A DNA stretch of 64,000 bases from Parus major (GCF_001522545.3 NC_031769.1:129665613-129729612); one strand, 5' to 3'. Numbered from the stretch's first letter, positions 38,681-51,519 are shown. The notes: a model not told the origin generated them from the letters alone. Made by a program: numbers and translations.

Positions 38681-39519
38681 GTATGTGCAGCTGGACCATG
38701 TAAAACTTTATTGCCTGTATAGGAGAATTGGCCTTGCTTTTTACAAGGGGAGTTACTGAAACAAGAATTTACTCATTGTTCCTATGAATCAGAGAGGGGT
38801 TTTGTATTCTGTTTTGGGGTTTTTTTGTTATTATTAATTATGTCATGATGATCCATTCTTGTCTCAGTATAGTCAAATTTTACTAATTTGACGAAAAAGA
38901 CCAATATTTTTTTTCTGGTGAGAAAAATATTAATCTAGAAGCATTCAAGAAATAGGAAAAATACAGAATACTTTTACCTAGCTTTATCCTTAGCATAATT
39001 TTGATGTTTTCTCATGATTGCTTAATGCCTCATTTTCAAATAATGCTATAAGTATGTATTTTGCTTGTAAAGTTTTTGAGGACCGTGATTTTTTTTATTT
39101 TTTATTTTTTTTAACTTCTTTAATAAAACTTTTCCTGAAGAGGATGTAGGAACTTATCAATGTCTATGATACCTTTATGGATAAAAGCAGCTAAGGTCAA
39201 GAACATTTAAAATTGAGTGTTTTTAAATTGAGTTCATGGTGATGTTTAAATAGATTATTTTATAAAATTGGGAAGGAAATTACTGTTTTAAAGATAATAA
39301 ATTATTTTATTTGAAATCCTCCTGAATGTCAAGGCATTTACAGGATAAACATTAAATAGGTTGTTCAATAGTTTATATGATGATGCTCTTTCCATTTGCT
39401 CTTTTAATTCTGTGTTCACAATGTTAATTAATAGATGTTCTCATTGGACTAGTGAATGTTTGTCTTAGAAAATGATCTTGTTGCACTAAAAGCAGTAAGG
39501 AATCTAATTTTTATCTTAG
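38681..39519 (+). other. Inferred intron
   Basis: An 839-bp GT...AG interval between two phase-matched candidate exons. It is A+T-rich with long T runs, and no alternative exon is evident in it. Confidence 0.5.
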
Positions 39520-39693
39520 GTGATGGTGGAAAAGAGAAGCTGGTTCCTTTAATTCAAGGCCCTTCTGACACGAGAGACTTACACAGCAGTAAATGGCTCA
39601 ATGAGAGTAGAAAGCCAGAATCTCTCTTAGCTCCAGATTTGGTAGCCTTTACAATCCAAATTCCACAGTATATGGACTACTGCCATAATTCTG
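39520..39693 (+). CDS. Internal exon of an unidentified protein-coding gene
   Basis: This is the best-supported exon in the window. The acceptor is TTTTTATCTTAG and the donor is TCTG|GTAAGT, close to the ideal consensus. The 174-nt segment is open in the frame inherited from 38546-38680, giving GDGGKEKLVPLIQGPSDTRD, then a charged middle (KWLNESRKPES), then LLAPDLVAFTIQIPQYMDYC. It again has phase 1 at both ends, so it could be skipped without a frameshift. The composition looks like a soluble, intracellular protein: there is no signal peptide or membrane segment. I know no family with this sequence. Confidence 0.6.
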
Positions 39694-41664
39694 GTAAGTA
39701 CGAAACTCTTGTTAAGCTGGTATCACATTACATTTGTTCTATCCAATGTAATTTTCAAAAGAGGGGCTTGATATAAAATGTGCCACATGTCAGAGTATCT
39801 TCTACACACACTGCACGCATTATAACTATAGCCCACTGTGAGACAAAAGAACTAAAAGCTACATTTTGATGGATTTCTTCTTCAATAAGGAGTGCTTCAT
39901 TAACTTTGGTTGCCTTTTAAAATAATTGTAGTAAACTTTTCTAAACTTCAGTCAGGGGAGGGAGGGGAACCAGGATCGATGTTGAAAGTGTTAGTTCTGT
40001 TCTCTCTTGCCTGGTACTGGGTTGGCCTTCTTATACAAAAGTTGACATACAGAATTCTAAATGGCTCATATAAATTTCCAGCATAACTTATTATTAAGAA
40101 TTTGTTTATCATAAAGTTTGCTAGCAATAAAAAATAATTTAAAAAAATAATGCAGGGCACATATCTGACCTCATCAAATGTGGTGTTGTGGTGGCCTTAA
40201 ATGAGTAGTTAATAATTTGTGAGAGTTGTCTGGCTAAATTTAAGGGTGTTGTTGACTTTGTGGGCATAAATGCTTTTACCTGGCATTCTTATGGTTTCTG
40301 TGATCTTTAAACAAAACATTGGTCTGTCTTAAGCAGCACTGACAACTTTGAAATGTATCTAATTTGAAATAACCCATGTAGTTTGTGAAATATACCTGGA
40401 ACTAGGTTTTGCTGTCAGTGTGGTGCTTCTTAAAAACCATGCTTTCATGTTTTTCAAAGCATCTTCTATTGCCATGCTAGGCATGGAATGAAATGTGGGA
40501 AAATAACAATGCAGAAAATTATCTAGGTTAAGGAAAGCGAAAGAATTACCTGGCCCCGGTATCATGAAACACAGAAGTAACTTGAACACTTCAAATGTGT
40601 GTTTTTTCTCTATGTTTTTCCCATGTAATGATTCTTGAATGTCATTAGTCTGAAAAGTAACAGTGAATTTATTACTGTCATTGCAATTTTCATGTGCATA
40701 TGTAAGCAACATTTGATTCTTATGCAGAGTAAATATTTGTAAGCACTGTGCACTCCAGCAGTTGTTAGGTTATTTTTTCAGTAATTGTACTTCTATGTTT
40801 CTTGGAGAGCGTCATGTTGAAAATGTTTACAGCAGTGTTTTTATAACAATTATCTTCAGTTCCTACTCCTAAAGCATTGCCAAAAAGCAGTTCATGATTC
40901 AATAATATCTGAATTACTCATATCCATTTTAAAACAGGAGCTGAAATCTCTTGCACCTGTTGACTCATTTAAATACCTTTTAAAAGCTCATAACAACAAT
41001 ATTTATTACTATGACTAATTGTAGCATTTCTTGCTGTTTTTGAGGATTTTTTTTGTTTAATTTTCACATTTTTTGTCTTAGTCTATTAATTATACTTTAA
41101 AGACTCCCTAGATACCTATGCTGTACACTTACTGTTTTTGTTACAGGTCATAAGGATCCCATACATTTTTGCTCATGAGTATTATAGATGTTCCAGTTAG
41201 ATGGTTTGGAGTCCTTGATGAGTTGTGACAGGAGGTGCTTATGAGAATTAAGGCACTGACAAATGAAGGGGCCAGACTCACATTCATGGATTTTGAGATA
41301 CAAAACATTCTTTTGTAATAGACAATTGTCTGTTTTGTAGATGAATGGACATACATTAAAAATGTTAAGATTTTAAAGTTCAGAATGTACTGGACACTTC
41401 ATCTACCCCCTCAGTAAAGTAAAACAGGAAAGTTGTAGTGAATTCGTGTACACAATGGAAGTCACTAACCTGCATGTTCAGGCTCTAGCTCTGCTCCTCT
41501 ACATCTGTAAGGCAGCACCTGTGAGGAGTGACAAATGAGAGGAAAAAGCTGACTGATTTGTTGAAGCTTTGGACTCAGTCAACAGGAACAATGTTGTACT
41601 GAAATAGTTTTAATTTTTTTAACATAAATCAAACCAGGAGTAATTAATGTTTCAGTTGTCTCAG
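39694..41664 (+). other. Inferred intron
   Basis: A 1.97-kb GT...AG interval between phase-matched candidate exons. It includes unsupported minus-strand frames (39948-40160, 40359-40712, 41141-41356) that I take to be chance. Confidence 0.45.
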
Positions 41665-41930
41665 GTTCTGTACAAAGGATCAGCAAAGCAAAAGCCTTTG
41701 CTTTCAAATACTTGCTGAAGAAACTGGGAAAATTTAATACAGGAGATATGGCTATCATTTTCATGACTGTGAAAATTACATATAAGGAAAACATGAAGTG
41801 CTTTGAGAGCATAAAAATGCATTTGCTGTCAGTTGCAGAGTTTAAAAAGTGGCTTCTGGGAGTTAAAAAAGCTATACTGGACAATTTCACAGAAAAAACC
41901 TCATCTCTTGGGAGTAAAAGGGTTTTTTAA
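41665..41930 (+). CDS. Candidate last coding exon of the unidentified gene
   Basis: The acceptor TTTCAGTTGTCTCAG precedes 41665. The frame carried from 39520-39693 continues as (G)SVQRISKAKAFAFKYLLKKL, then through a lysine-rich, helix-prone segment, and stops at TAA 41928-41930, adding about 88 codons. An AATAAA about 210 bp further on would serve as polyadenylation signal. Alternatively the exon could end at 41913 (GGGA|GTAAAA), leaving the codon phase needed by a possible exon at 47219. The exon is A+T-rich, unlike the previous two, so it is the least certain of the three. Confidence 0.4.
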
Positions 41931-42138
41931 AGCTGTACTACTGGAGGTGATTGTGCAGTACTGAAGTTGTGCTGTTTGTGAAATTTTTTGTATTAATGTT
42001 TCATATAATGTCCTGTAGTAGGAATTTGGACTGATTAATTCATTAAATTGAATGGAAAACAACTTAATCAAAAATCAGAGCAGCTGTTTGGATATAAAAT
42101 GCTAAGGAGGAGGTTGTGGAAATGGCATGAGATTCTTG

Positions 42139-42144
42139 AATAAA
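42139..42144 (+). terminator. Candidate polyadenylation signal AATAAA
   Basis: A canonical AATAAA lies about 210 bp after the stop codon at 41930, a usual distance for a short 3' UTR. AATAAA is common by chance in this DNA, and no strong GU-rich element follows. Confidence 0.2.
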
Positions 42145-45100
42145 TTGCATATTTACCCAGAAAACAAGGAGGGGACTGTTCCTCCTCCTTGCATCAGCAA
42201 CTGTCTACTGTCTTGTATCACTTGAATCATGATTCAGGGTGATCAAGATGGTTGTGCAGCTTCCTTTTACTGCTTGTCTGTATGTGGCCCTGCAAAGTTT
42301 AGGGATGTAGTTACAATCTGAGGGATAGAGCATTTGACACTAGTATTTCCTTTTTGCTATTTCACTTGTGCTGTTGAGAGAAAGAGGAAAAATAATATGG
42401 TTCTAGCAATACCATACTGTGTTGAGTACAACCATCAAAAAGCTCTAAACTGTACTTTCAAAAAAGGCAGCATTTAGAGCATATGATGTGTAGCATGTAA
42501 ATGTATAACAAGTATAAAACAATTCCATATACTTATGATTACCCATCAGGAGTGTTTTACTGTTTGATGCATAAGTGTCATCACATGGAAAATTGATCCA
42601 CCTATGGCAAAGGATCAGTTTTAGGGACAAAGAATGTAAATATGATTTTGTTTAGTCCTTAAATACAGCCTGAATGCTGTGATTTTAATTTTGGATACTT
42701 CAATTGTATGAAAAACTGCCCCAGATAATCTCTGTGCATAGTTGTAAAAATGTGAATATGCTCCTCAGTTTTTAAGCTGCACATATAAGTACAAGAGAGG
42801 AGATTATTCCATTACCCCAGGGCTTGGGAAGGTCTTCTTACTCTTTCTCTGAAATAACCCTGGCTTTATTAACCCTGGGAGCAAGCTGCAGACCTTGTTT
42901 GTTTCACCTGGCCTTTGAGAGAAGAGGGAGATTTCAAAATGAATGCTGGTGTTAGTGGTTAATTATGAACAGCTGTTGAATAGATGAGGTGAGCTGATTA
43001 CGCTCTATTTGGTTTGCCATACTGAGTAATTGGGAGTGCATGCACAGCCAGGGTATGGACAGCTTTATTGCAAGTAAATCAAGAGGAACAAAAATAAAAA
43101 ATACAATTAATAAAGTTTTCTCTGAGATGAGCTTAAATAGTCAATAATGCAGCAGTGAAATTAGGGAGTAAACAAAAGTACTTGTATTATTATCACGCTT
43201 GTATGTGTTAAATTTATACACTCTGTGGAGCAAAGCAAGAGTGGGAAGGCTTCTCTGATTTGTTGAAGCTGCATAAAGGCTGAAGAGCAAACATTCAACC
43301 TTATAAAAGTTGGTATTTCTTGTTTAAGTGATATGTTTCTCAAACTTCCAGAAAGTTAAGAATTTCTTTTCCTCTAGTATTTTGATGTAGATAAGATCAT
43401 TTACCCCCTTCCCATGCCAAAAGGAAAAAAGTAATTGAAGAAATAATATCTTCAAGTATGAAGAAATTGCCATAGAAGTTGTACCAGCAGGAATATTTTT
43501 TTTTTTATTATTGTAAACTAGCTGATTTTTATCTGTTGGACTGTAATAGAAAGAAGGTGAGAGATTAGAGGTATGTTTGATTGTATGCATATTCACCTAC
43601 GTATGCCCCTCGACTTCCCCTTTTTTGCAGTTAAAAAAGCATGTCATTGACATATTTTTGAATTTAATTTTGGCTGCTTGCACTAGGGATATTAGTCTGA
43701 ATTTTGAAGCTGGAACAATTACAGTTTTTAAGTTCTCATCTAATTTAACTGATTCCTTGTGGTAGAAAGTAAATAAGTAAAAAACTTGTAGTAAAAGAGA
43801 ATTCATAGGCTAATTTGTAGTATTTTGGAAAGATTTAACACAGTGAATGAATGAAAATGGTTACTATATTGGAATAATTAAAGACAATTCACATTTGTGG
43901 TTTGGACATAAATGTGTAAAAATTATACCCATCTATCTTATTACATTTCCTTTTCTCTCCCTGAGGATTTCACTATGTACTTTATCTGTAATTGTTGCCA
44001 GTTTTCTATCAAGTTCCCACTGGGCTTCTGGTGCAAAAAATCTTATCCTATCGATGACAGAGCTTGCCTGAATGATTTCATGCTCTTAGCATTTTTGTTC
44101 ACGGGAATTAGAGGGAGAATGTAACTGCAGCTGAACATAGCATCTATTTTTGTAATTTTGAAGTTTAGACTCTGTTATTGGAACTAAATGAAGAGATGCA
44201 GGTGTTCTCCAGTTCAAGTCCTTTGGGATTTTTTGATGGTAGATGCTTGAAAAGAAAATGCATGTGTTTCCAGAGTCAAACAGCAGCTGTGGACAAGGAT
44301 TTATGTTTTTCTCAGAACTTTGGGATTTCAAAATGTTACATTTAATCACATGCACAGAAAGGAGAGCAAATGTTAAAGATGTTACATATAAAACTAGGAG
44401 ACTGATCTTTTTACCATACCAGCTAGTTGTGGGAATAGAGGAACAAAGTGATCTTTAATCTTAATATGCACAATTTCAAAAGGATTATGATAGTTGCCAG
44501 GACTCTGGTCTTTTGAGAACTGTGCTCAGGCAGTGCACAGCATTTATATCTTCTTAATTGCTTTTAAAATCTGGTTTATTCTTATATTTTTCCTTAGAAA
44601 AATATGAATGTTAATAGTTTGAGTTACTGAAAACACAATATTCATGTAGGCTTATTTTGGAGGGTGGATTTAAATTTGGTAAGTATGCATTTTTAGAAGA
44701 ACTTTTCTGGCAAAGTCCTGTAGTTTTCAAAATTTGATTTAAAATAGCAGTTCAACTCCCTGAACTGCAAGCTATATTTGGAAGTTTTCTTTCTGACAGA
44801 ATTTGTGGGCAAAAGTATTTAGTGGTAATGCAATTTCTCCCTCCCTTTCTCTCTGGTGATTTTGCAATTAGTTGATTGTAGCAAACAAAATGTCTGACAT
44901 CTGAAGTTTAGCTGAAATTCAGGCAAGGGCAGCAGATGGTGGTACTGCTGAGCAATTCAGGAAGGGAGAATGGTGTGGGGAGGAGCAGGCTGGTAACAGT
45001 GATAAATGCCAAGTTAATTCATACCATGGAAGAGAAAGTAAAAGCCTCTTTTAACTTTTACCAGTTGGTTTGTGCTCCATCCTCTGCCATTACCCTCACA

Positions 45101-45967
45101 GCCTCAGCATGTTGTGCACTACAACCACCTTGAATATCAAATATTTTTCCAGGCTTGAATCACCACTGCATTTACTAAAAGATCCAGCAGTTGGTACTTT
45201 CTCTAAGAGAAGTAGACTTGTCCTCAAGTGCAGTCTGTTCCTCTGCTGGCTGCAATTGTAGATTTCATGTCCATAGGAGTAGCAGCAGGGAGGGAGGTAC
45301 GCTAACTAGATTAAGACTACTTCCAGTGAGTTGCATGGATCTGGCAACTGCCAGTACGTTCTGGTTATAGAAAGGTAATTGCACAATGCAGGAATAAGAC
45401 AGCTTGTTCAACTTTCCCTCAAGTAATTCTGCAAATCCTCTTGGGGAAGAGGTATTTTCATCTCTCTGTTTATGTTGCGGTCAGTTTCTCTCAGTGCGCC
45501 ATAAATCCTTCAACAATACATGTCTCAGAATTCTGAGATTGTGACTAAATAGGATCCTGAGTTTTGTAAAATTTTACTTTAAAAACTGATACTTAAAAAA
45601 ACAAAGAAAAAAAAGGAAAAAAAGTACACTGCCATGCAAGTTGTTAGGAATTTAGCCTCTGTAGTTGAGTTCCCTGAACTCATTGAATCCTGACTGACTT
45701 TGAGATGTACTGTTCAACTGCACTGTGGAAGTCAGGTAATATCTTTAGTCAAAGAAACATTTTTACCTTTTTCCCAATTTTTTTTTTCTTAGTAGAATCA
45801 CTTAAGATTAAGAGTTTGGCAAAATAAAAACAAAGCACTTTGACAATGGGGACTCAACTCCAAATGGCAGGAGCCTGACTGGAAGGAGGGAACTGGAAAG
45901 CCTGCATCTCATCTGGATTTATAACTTTTTTGTAAATAAACCTCATTGCCTGACTCTTTCTTTCCTT
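42145..45967. other. A+T-rich non-coding stretch
   Basis: No exon or repeat that I can support. Overlapping short frames on both strands at 43300-44460 show no splice logic. If the exon calls on either side hold, this is the gap between two converging genes. Confidence 0.5.
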
Positions 45968-46179
45968 TTAATTCAGGATAACAGTGCTCTCTGCCTGTAG
46001 ATTGATAGTTGATCTTGTAGTTCTTGGGGTAGGACTTTGAGATTCAGTGTTGGCAATTAAAGATTTGAAGTCTTGAATGGTGGGTAATAAGAGGTATGGA
46101 GGCTTTAAAGTACATAGAGAAAATCTCTCCACATTCTGTTGAAACAGATCAGAAGATCTAGAAGATTCTGTAGAAGTAA
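45968..46179 (-). CDS. Candidate terminal exon of a minus-strand gene
   Basis: On the minus strand an acceptor with a T run (CAACATTTTTTTAG) is followed at 46179 by an open frame of about 70 codons that stops at TAA 45970-45968. The peptide is rich in Ser/Thr, with TSTESSRSSDLFQQNVERFS near its start and TPRTTRSTINLQAESTVILN at its end, as in a disordered C-terminal tail. It joins in phase with the candidate exon at 46566-46644 (frame ISMSKAMCQQ...). A different frame of that exon would join with an early stop, so the phase match is weak evidence. The family is not recognised. Confidence 0.25.
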
Positions 46180-46284
46180 CTAAAAAAATGTTGTTGAAAA
46201 ACATTTTTTTTTAAATTTTTAACTCATTAAATGTGTAGAAGATAGGGAATGGCAGATAGGAGATTATTTTTGCTACCTTTATTT

Positions 46285-46320
46285 CTGTGTGTGTGTGTCT
46301 GTGTGTGTTTGCATGTGTGT
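46285..46320. repeat. (TG)n microsatellite, interrupted
   Basis: About 36 bp of TG dinucleotides broken by TCTG and TTGCA interruptions. It is likely to vary in length between individuals. It is simple sequence with no coding meaning, although a minus-strand frame reads through it as His/Thr repeats. Confidence 0.9.
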
Positions 46321-46565
46321 TCCATTGGATTTCTGTTCACTTTAAAATCTGGCAGTATCAAAGTGTTCCATATGGCCACCAAAGTAATATTTAACACTTC
46401 TGTTATTGAAAAAAAAAAATCTACATGTGGGTTCAAACGATAATTTCTATTTTCATAATGGTAGAGGCTGATGTATCTGTGCTTCCTTATTTATGAAAAT
46501 GCATTTACCTTTCCCACTTTTGGCATCTGGAAAAGCATTATTCAGCAAGGTGACTAGATACTTAC

Positions 46566-46644
46566 TGTTGGTTTGGGGTTTTTTGAAAATGTAACAGGTA
46601 CAGGCTCTCAGCAATTGCTGACACATAGCTTTGGACATTGAAAT
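46566..46644 (-). CDS. Candidate internal exon of a minus-strand gene
   Basis: On the minus strand this 79-nt segment ends at a strong donor (CCAACA|GTAAGT). Its acceptor, TCAATTAAAAACAG, is poor in pyrimidines. Two frames are open: one reads ISMSKAMCQQLLRACTCYIF and joins in phase to the frame at 45968-46179; the other reads FNVQSYVSAIAESLYLLHFQ and looks at least as protein-like, but would stop soon after entering the next exon. I cannot decide between them, and either may be chance. Confidence 0.2.
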
Positions 46645-49600
46645 CTGTTTTTAATTGAGAAAATATATGTTGGCCAGCATATTGGGATAGTTCCCTCCCA
46701 TTTTGAAAAAAACGCCATGAGATCTTTAACTTCCATTTGGACACTTCCCAGACATGGGCATAAGGGACTGTAACTGTTTATTTTCAAACAGTGTTTAAAC
46801 TATTTCCAGGTTTTATAATTGAATTATATTGCTCTCACTGCCTTTTTAGTGATGTATATGATTCATATAAGATGGCTACTTTTTTTGCAATGAAATGCGA
46901 AATAGATATGACTGAAAGTCAATAGACTCTTGGTGGTAAATTGTAAATACGTTTTGACTAGGCCAACTTCCGTTTTTTTTTAAATTTTAGTAACAAGTAA
47001 TTAAATAACATCATAGCATATTTGATAAAAATATCCCTAAATGAAATATCTTATTTCTAATGCAGAAATTATTATATATATAAATATATTTGTTCCTAAT
47101 CTAAATTTTCATGGTTCAGCTCTGTAGCAGTTTAAAAATAGCTGCAGGTCATTCCCAAGATTCCAATGTTCTGTTCAATAATACAAATGTACCAGTAGTC
47201 TCATTTTTCTGATTTAGGATGCAATCAGAATGAATATTCAACCACATTCCCTTTCTACCCAAACATTACTGTTCAGGAGTTCCCACTGAAATTCCTTCCT
47301 ATGATGTTAAGAACAGCCAGTTGTGGTCAGCAATTAAAGCTGGGCCATGCTAAGTGACTGAAGAGCTGGTTTGATGTAGAAAACAACAGTTCACAGACAG
47401 GATTAGGCAAAGCAGATTAGAATTTTAATGGTATTTTATATTAAATCGAACTAGATAACCTCTGTGATGATTCCCAGTCTAGGACAGACTCCTATAGCTG
47501 ACCAAACTGAAGTAATTTTGAACAAACGGATCATCTTCAAGGTGTACAACTTTGGAAACATTTAAATTAGTTCTGTTTTTTTCATGTGCTGTGAAGGTTC
47601 TCAAAGTCAGTATCTGTTGTTACCAGAAATGTGTAAACTGTATAAAAATTGGTACTTAAGGAACTGTTATTCACTTGTAACCTTTAGACCATTTAATCAC
47701 TCCTTTGCTGTATGAGCTGATTTCATTTTACCTGTGCACTCAAATAGAACTAATATGTTCAAGATACATAATACGTACTTGTGTAAGATGGCAGAAGTAC
47801 TTAAAATTGGTATCAGGAAAACAATGCACTGTGTTACTTTTCAGTTCTAGTTAACAGCTAAAATTAACTTACCTGTATTATGTGAGCCATTAATGTTGAG
47901 TATCTCTATATAAGGCGCTTTAAGTGCAGCAAATTCAAGCACAAATGTGCTATATTTGGGGTTATCCTGACATTCTCAGTATCACATGGAATGCTAAATC
48001 TATTTGAGAAATGCAGTGATAGGATTAGATTGGATATATAGTTTAATTAAATAGCTAAATATTTTTAATTCTTAATCTGATTTACACTCTTCAGTAGAGG
48101 AAGAGACGTTTTCAAAAGGAAAAAAAAAAATTGTTTTTCAGAAGTCACATCTGAAAGAGAAAATTCTAGGTGTTGCCCTGGTCTTGCAACCACTTCAGGT
48201 AAGACAAACATATGCTGGAGCGAAATAATTGGCTGAACTGACTTCTGAGTTTCCATCCAAACATATTTATGCTGTGAATTTTTGATACCACTTGCAGCAC
48301 AGCATATTAGTGTGTGCTCTGGCTTTCCTAAGTGTTTTTCTAATTTCTGCTGTATGTTCAAGGTGAAGAAGACAGATCTGAAAAAAACATTTTTCCCCCA
48401 GGAGATTTAGAAAACTTTGTATTTGCAGAATAGCAAATAATTTTGGGGTTCTACTTTCTGAACTGATGAGAACATTTCATGGTTATGCAATGAATGGGTA
48501 CTCTGACAATGAGAATGGAAGGGATGGGGAGTTCCAAACATTTCAGCTCTTACAGCAAGAGTTGGCTTTCATCTACCAACTCATGCACATTTAGCCTGGG
48601 TTCACCATCTGTCACTGTAGAGCTTCTGGGGCTGCTTGTCTGGGGTTTGTGTCAAGCTGAAAAAATATCTTTGGCTGTGCTGCCTCATGTCCAGAAATCT
48701 TGGAAAAGTAGACCACTGTGTTTGGGAAGGTGGATGTGAGAGGAGTCAGACTGACCAGAGTTTGAGCCATGTCTTTTTGAATTTTAGTGTTTATAATTGT
48801 CATGTCAGTGAAAAAAAGCCCATGTTCTAATAATATGATGCAAAAAATAAATGAAAATAAAATTTATTCAGTTATCTAACATTAATCTTCAAATTAATAA
48901 TCTGAATAATAATCTGAATCACCTGCTGCCCTCAAAAGTACCTATACTTGTTTTACTTTTGGAATAAAAAAACCTAAATCCTAAACAAATATTGTGTACA
49001 TACAATATAAAGTATAATAGAACTGGCTTGGCTATCATAGGAAATTTCCTCCTTAAAGTGGGGAAAATAATGGAAATTTTGTAAATAGAAACAATACTTT
49101 GAAAAATAAGAGAAGATATGATTGACTATAAGAATTATTAAATACAGTATCTGGCTCAACATTAGTGAGCAGAGTTATGGAACATATATGATGATGGATC
49201 ATCACTTTAAGATAGTGTTCTTTTCTCTATGTTCATGGCGTAGATGTAATCAGTCAGATGTCCAGTTTATGTAAAAGTTGATAAAGCGCATATTTTATGC
49301 TTTGGGCTGTGCATTAATTATATGTACTGCATATTTCTTATTTTAGTGTAACTATGTTCATGTTTGGTCATGTATTCAACAGAAATAAATTAATGAAATG
49401 AGAATATGAATTCTCTTTTGTAATTTTGAACTCTCTTATGTCCCTGCTGTCATAAGAGAAAAAGAATTCAATGTTGAGCAAATCTTCTTTCTGGTTGTGA
49501 CCTGAAGATTTATACAAGAAAATTAAATGTGTACAAATTATCTTTATAGTATTTGAAAGATGTATTGGCCCAAGCCCTGGATTAATATTTTTCAGACAGT

Positions 49601-51519
49601 AAATGATTGCAAAACACTTCTTTCATACATGTTTCATAATAAATTCATTTTTCAATTGTAAGCTTAAAATGAGCCTATTATGTTAAAAGTGTGGTTTTAA
49701 ACCAACTTTTGGAAAATCTTACAGATAAAATGTAATTTTCTAAAAACAGATGTGTATTTTCAAGGGCACATATCAGTCCTTTAAGTAGTTGCATGTCTAA
49801 ACTAATAAGATGAAACTTTAATGGAAGTCGCAGTCAGTTGATTAAATTCTTTTAATTACAAAATGAAATAATTAAAGAATATTTATATATTTCAAAACAG
49901 GAGTAATAAAATATAATAATCATAATACTAATTATGTTTAGTGTAAGCACTTTTATAATAATTGGAAGCAAATAATATTACTTTTTTTCTTCACTGGTAG
50001 CATAAGCAAATATAAGCCTGTGAAAAGGATGACTAAACACAACTGTTGATGCACTTTGACTGAAACATCTTTATCAAGTTAATACAAGAAGCAGTCATGC
50101 CCTACTTGAATTACTCATTTATAATGGCTGAGCAGCAGCCTGGATGTGGACTTTGAAATCCTGGGAAAATAAGATGCGTGCATGCATCCAAATGTCCAGA
50201 GTCTTTAAAGCAGCTGTAAAATATTGAAGTGAGATGTCAGCTACTAGCTGTTGTCTACATTTTGTCTGAAGGGAGGTGTGATCATTTAATTGCTAACTAA
50301 GTTTAATGTTATTAAAGTCAGTACATTCTCAGTGCAAAACTTTGTTTTATATTGCCACTGGAATTCAGGAGTCAGAATATTTGCTTTTTTGCACACTTTT
50401 ATTGCACAGATTATTCCAACTTTTTTTTAAGATCTTATTTGCTTTGTTAAAATACATGCATTTTTCTCTAGCTTTGTGCTTGTAATGAGGAAATAATAAT
50501 CCCAAAGATGTGTAAAATATCAAAGCGTGTGGGTAGGAATTCCAAAAATTCTACCTTTGTGCTTAAACGTAAGGATGCAAGGGTATGTAAGGACAAAAGA
50601 ATATAATAGCTGGTAAAAGCCATCTATTGAAAGGATTTCTGTCTCTTTGCACTGTTGGGATGTTTCTGTCTGCACAGTCTTTTGCAGATGATGGCATTGC
50701 CAGGTTCCTTGTCTTCACAGCTTGATTTTATGTTTTCTTTGAAAAGATAGACATATAGGAAATTACCTGTTCAACTTTAATTTTTCTTCAAATTCTTGCG
50801 CAATTCCGAAGGGCGTGCATCCCATTATACTTGAAGCAGAGATTTTTCATTAGAAGTGCCATATGTTTCTCTAGAATTCTCACACTTCCCCAGTCACCAG
50901 TATTGAAGGAAGCACTCTTTACTGCAGGAATTGTACAAGTTCCTATGACAAGCAGTGAGTGAGAGCATGAATATCCAGTTTTGCATGTTGGAACATCTGT
51001 AAGGCAGTGTAAACTTTGTCTTGTACTTTGAAGACAAAGAATAAAGTCCATGTTATGAATATCCAGGGATATTCATAATCATCTCACAGCAGTTGGTGAA
51101 ACTGCAAGGGTGCTTAATTAAGGATCAATTGATCAAGTAGGTTTTTTTCCCTTCTTTCTATTACAAGTAGAATTGAGATTACTTGCACTTCGTCTATTTC
51201 CTGGAAAAATCACTATTTCAATATCATGATGGAAAGAGAATCTGCTTTCTACACAGTGGCAGCAAATTATACCCCCCACCTCAGGGGTCATGCCTTCCTT
51301 CCTGGTACTGAGAAAACAGAGAGGTGAGAATAATCCACCTTAAAGATGGAAATGGGATGGTTAAAAGTCTTTACTTAGATTTTTTCCAAGGCAGCCCTAG
51401 TACTCTATTTGGTATAGCTCTTATGAAAGAGTTTAAAACTAGATTTGAAGGAGTAAAGGAATAAAACCAGGCTTTCTACAGATAAACCTGATAAAGGGAT
51501 GCTATAGTAGCAAGGTCCT
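46645..51519. other. Mixed non-coding stretch with weak exon signals on both strands
   Basis: Mostly A+T-rich. At 48142-48198 the + strand has a 57-nt open segment bounded by TTGTTTTTCAG and a very good donor (TTCAG|GTAAGA). From 48377 downward the minus strand is open for about 100 codons after a fair acceptor (GTTTTTTTCAG). A minus-strand segment ending at 50767 (donor AACAG|GTAATT) would join that one in phase. At 47219 a strong + acceptor (TTTTTCTGATTTAG) opens a 44-codon frame ending in TGA. These signals conflict in strand, and none is firm. Confidence 0.3.

Noticed and set aside
40359..40712. 117-codon minus-strand frame
   Set aside because: Lies in the inferred intron between two + strand exons and shows no splice or domain support.
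46227..46436. Minus-strand frame rich in His and Thr repeats
   Set aside because: It is simply the TG microsatellite read in one frame.
47380..47510. Sequence with phrases like a CR1 3' end (CTAGATAACCTCTG...)
   Set aside because: Only a few short words match, and the order and spacing do not follow the consensus.
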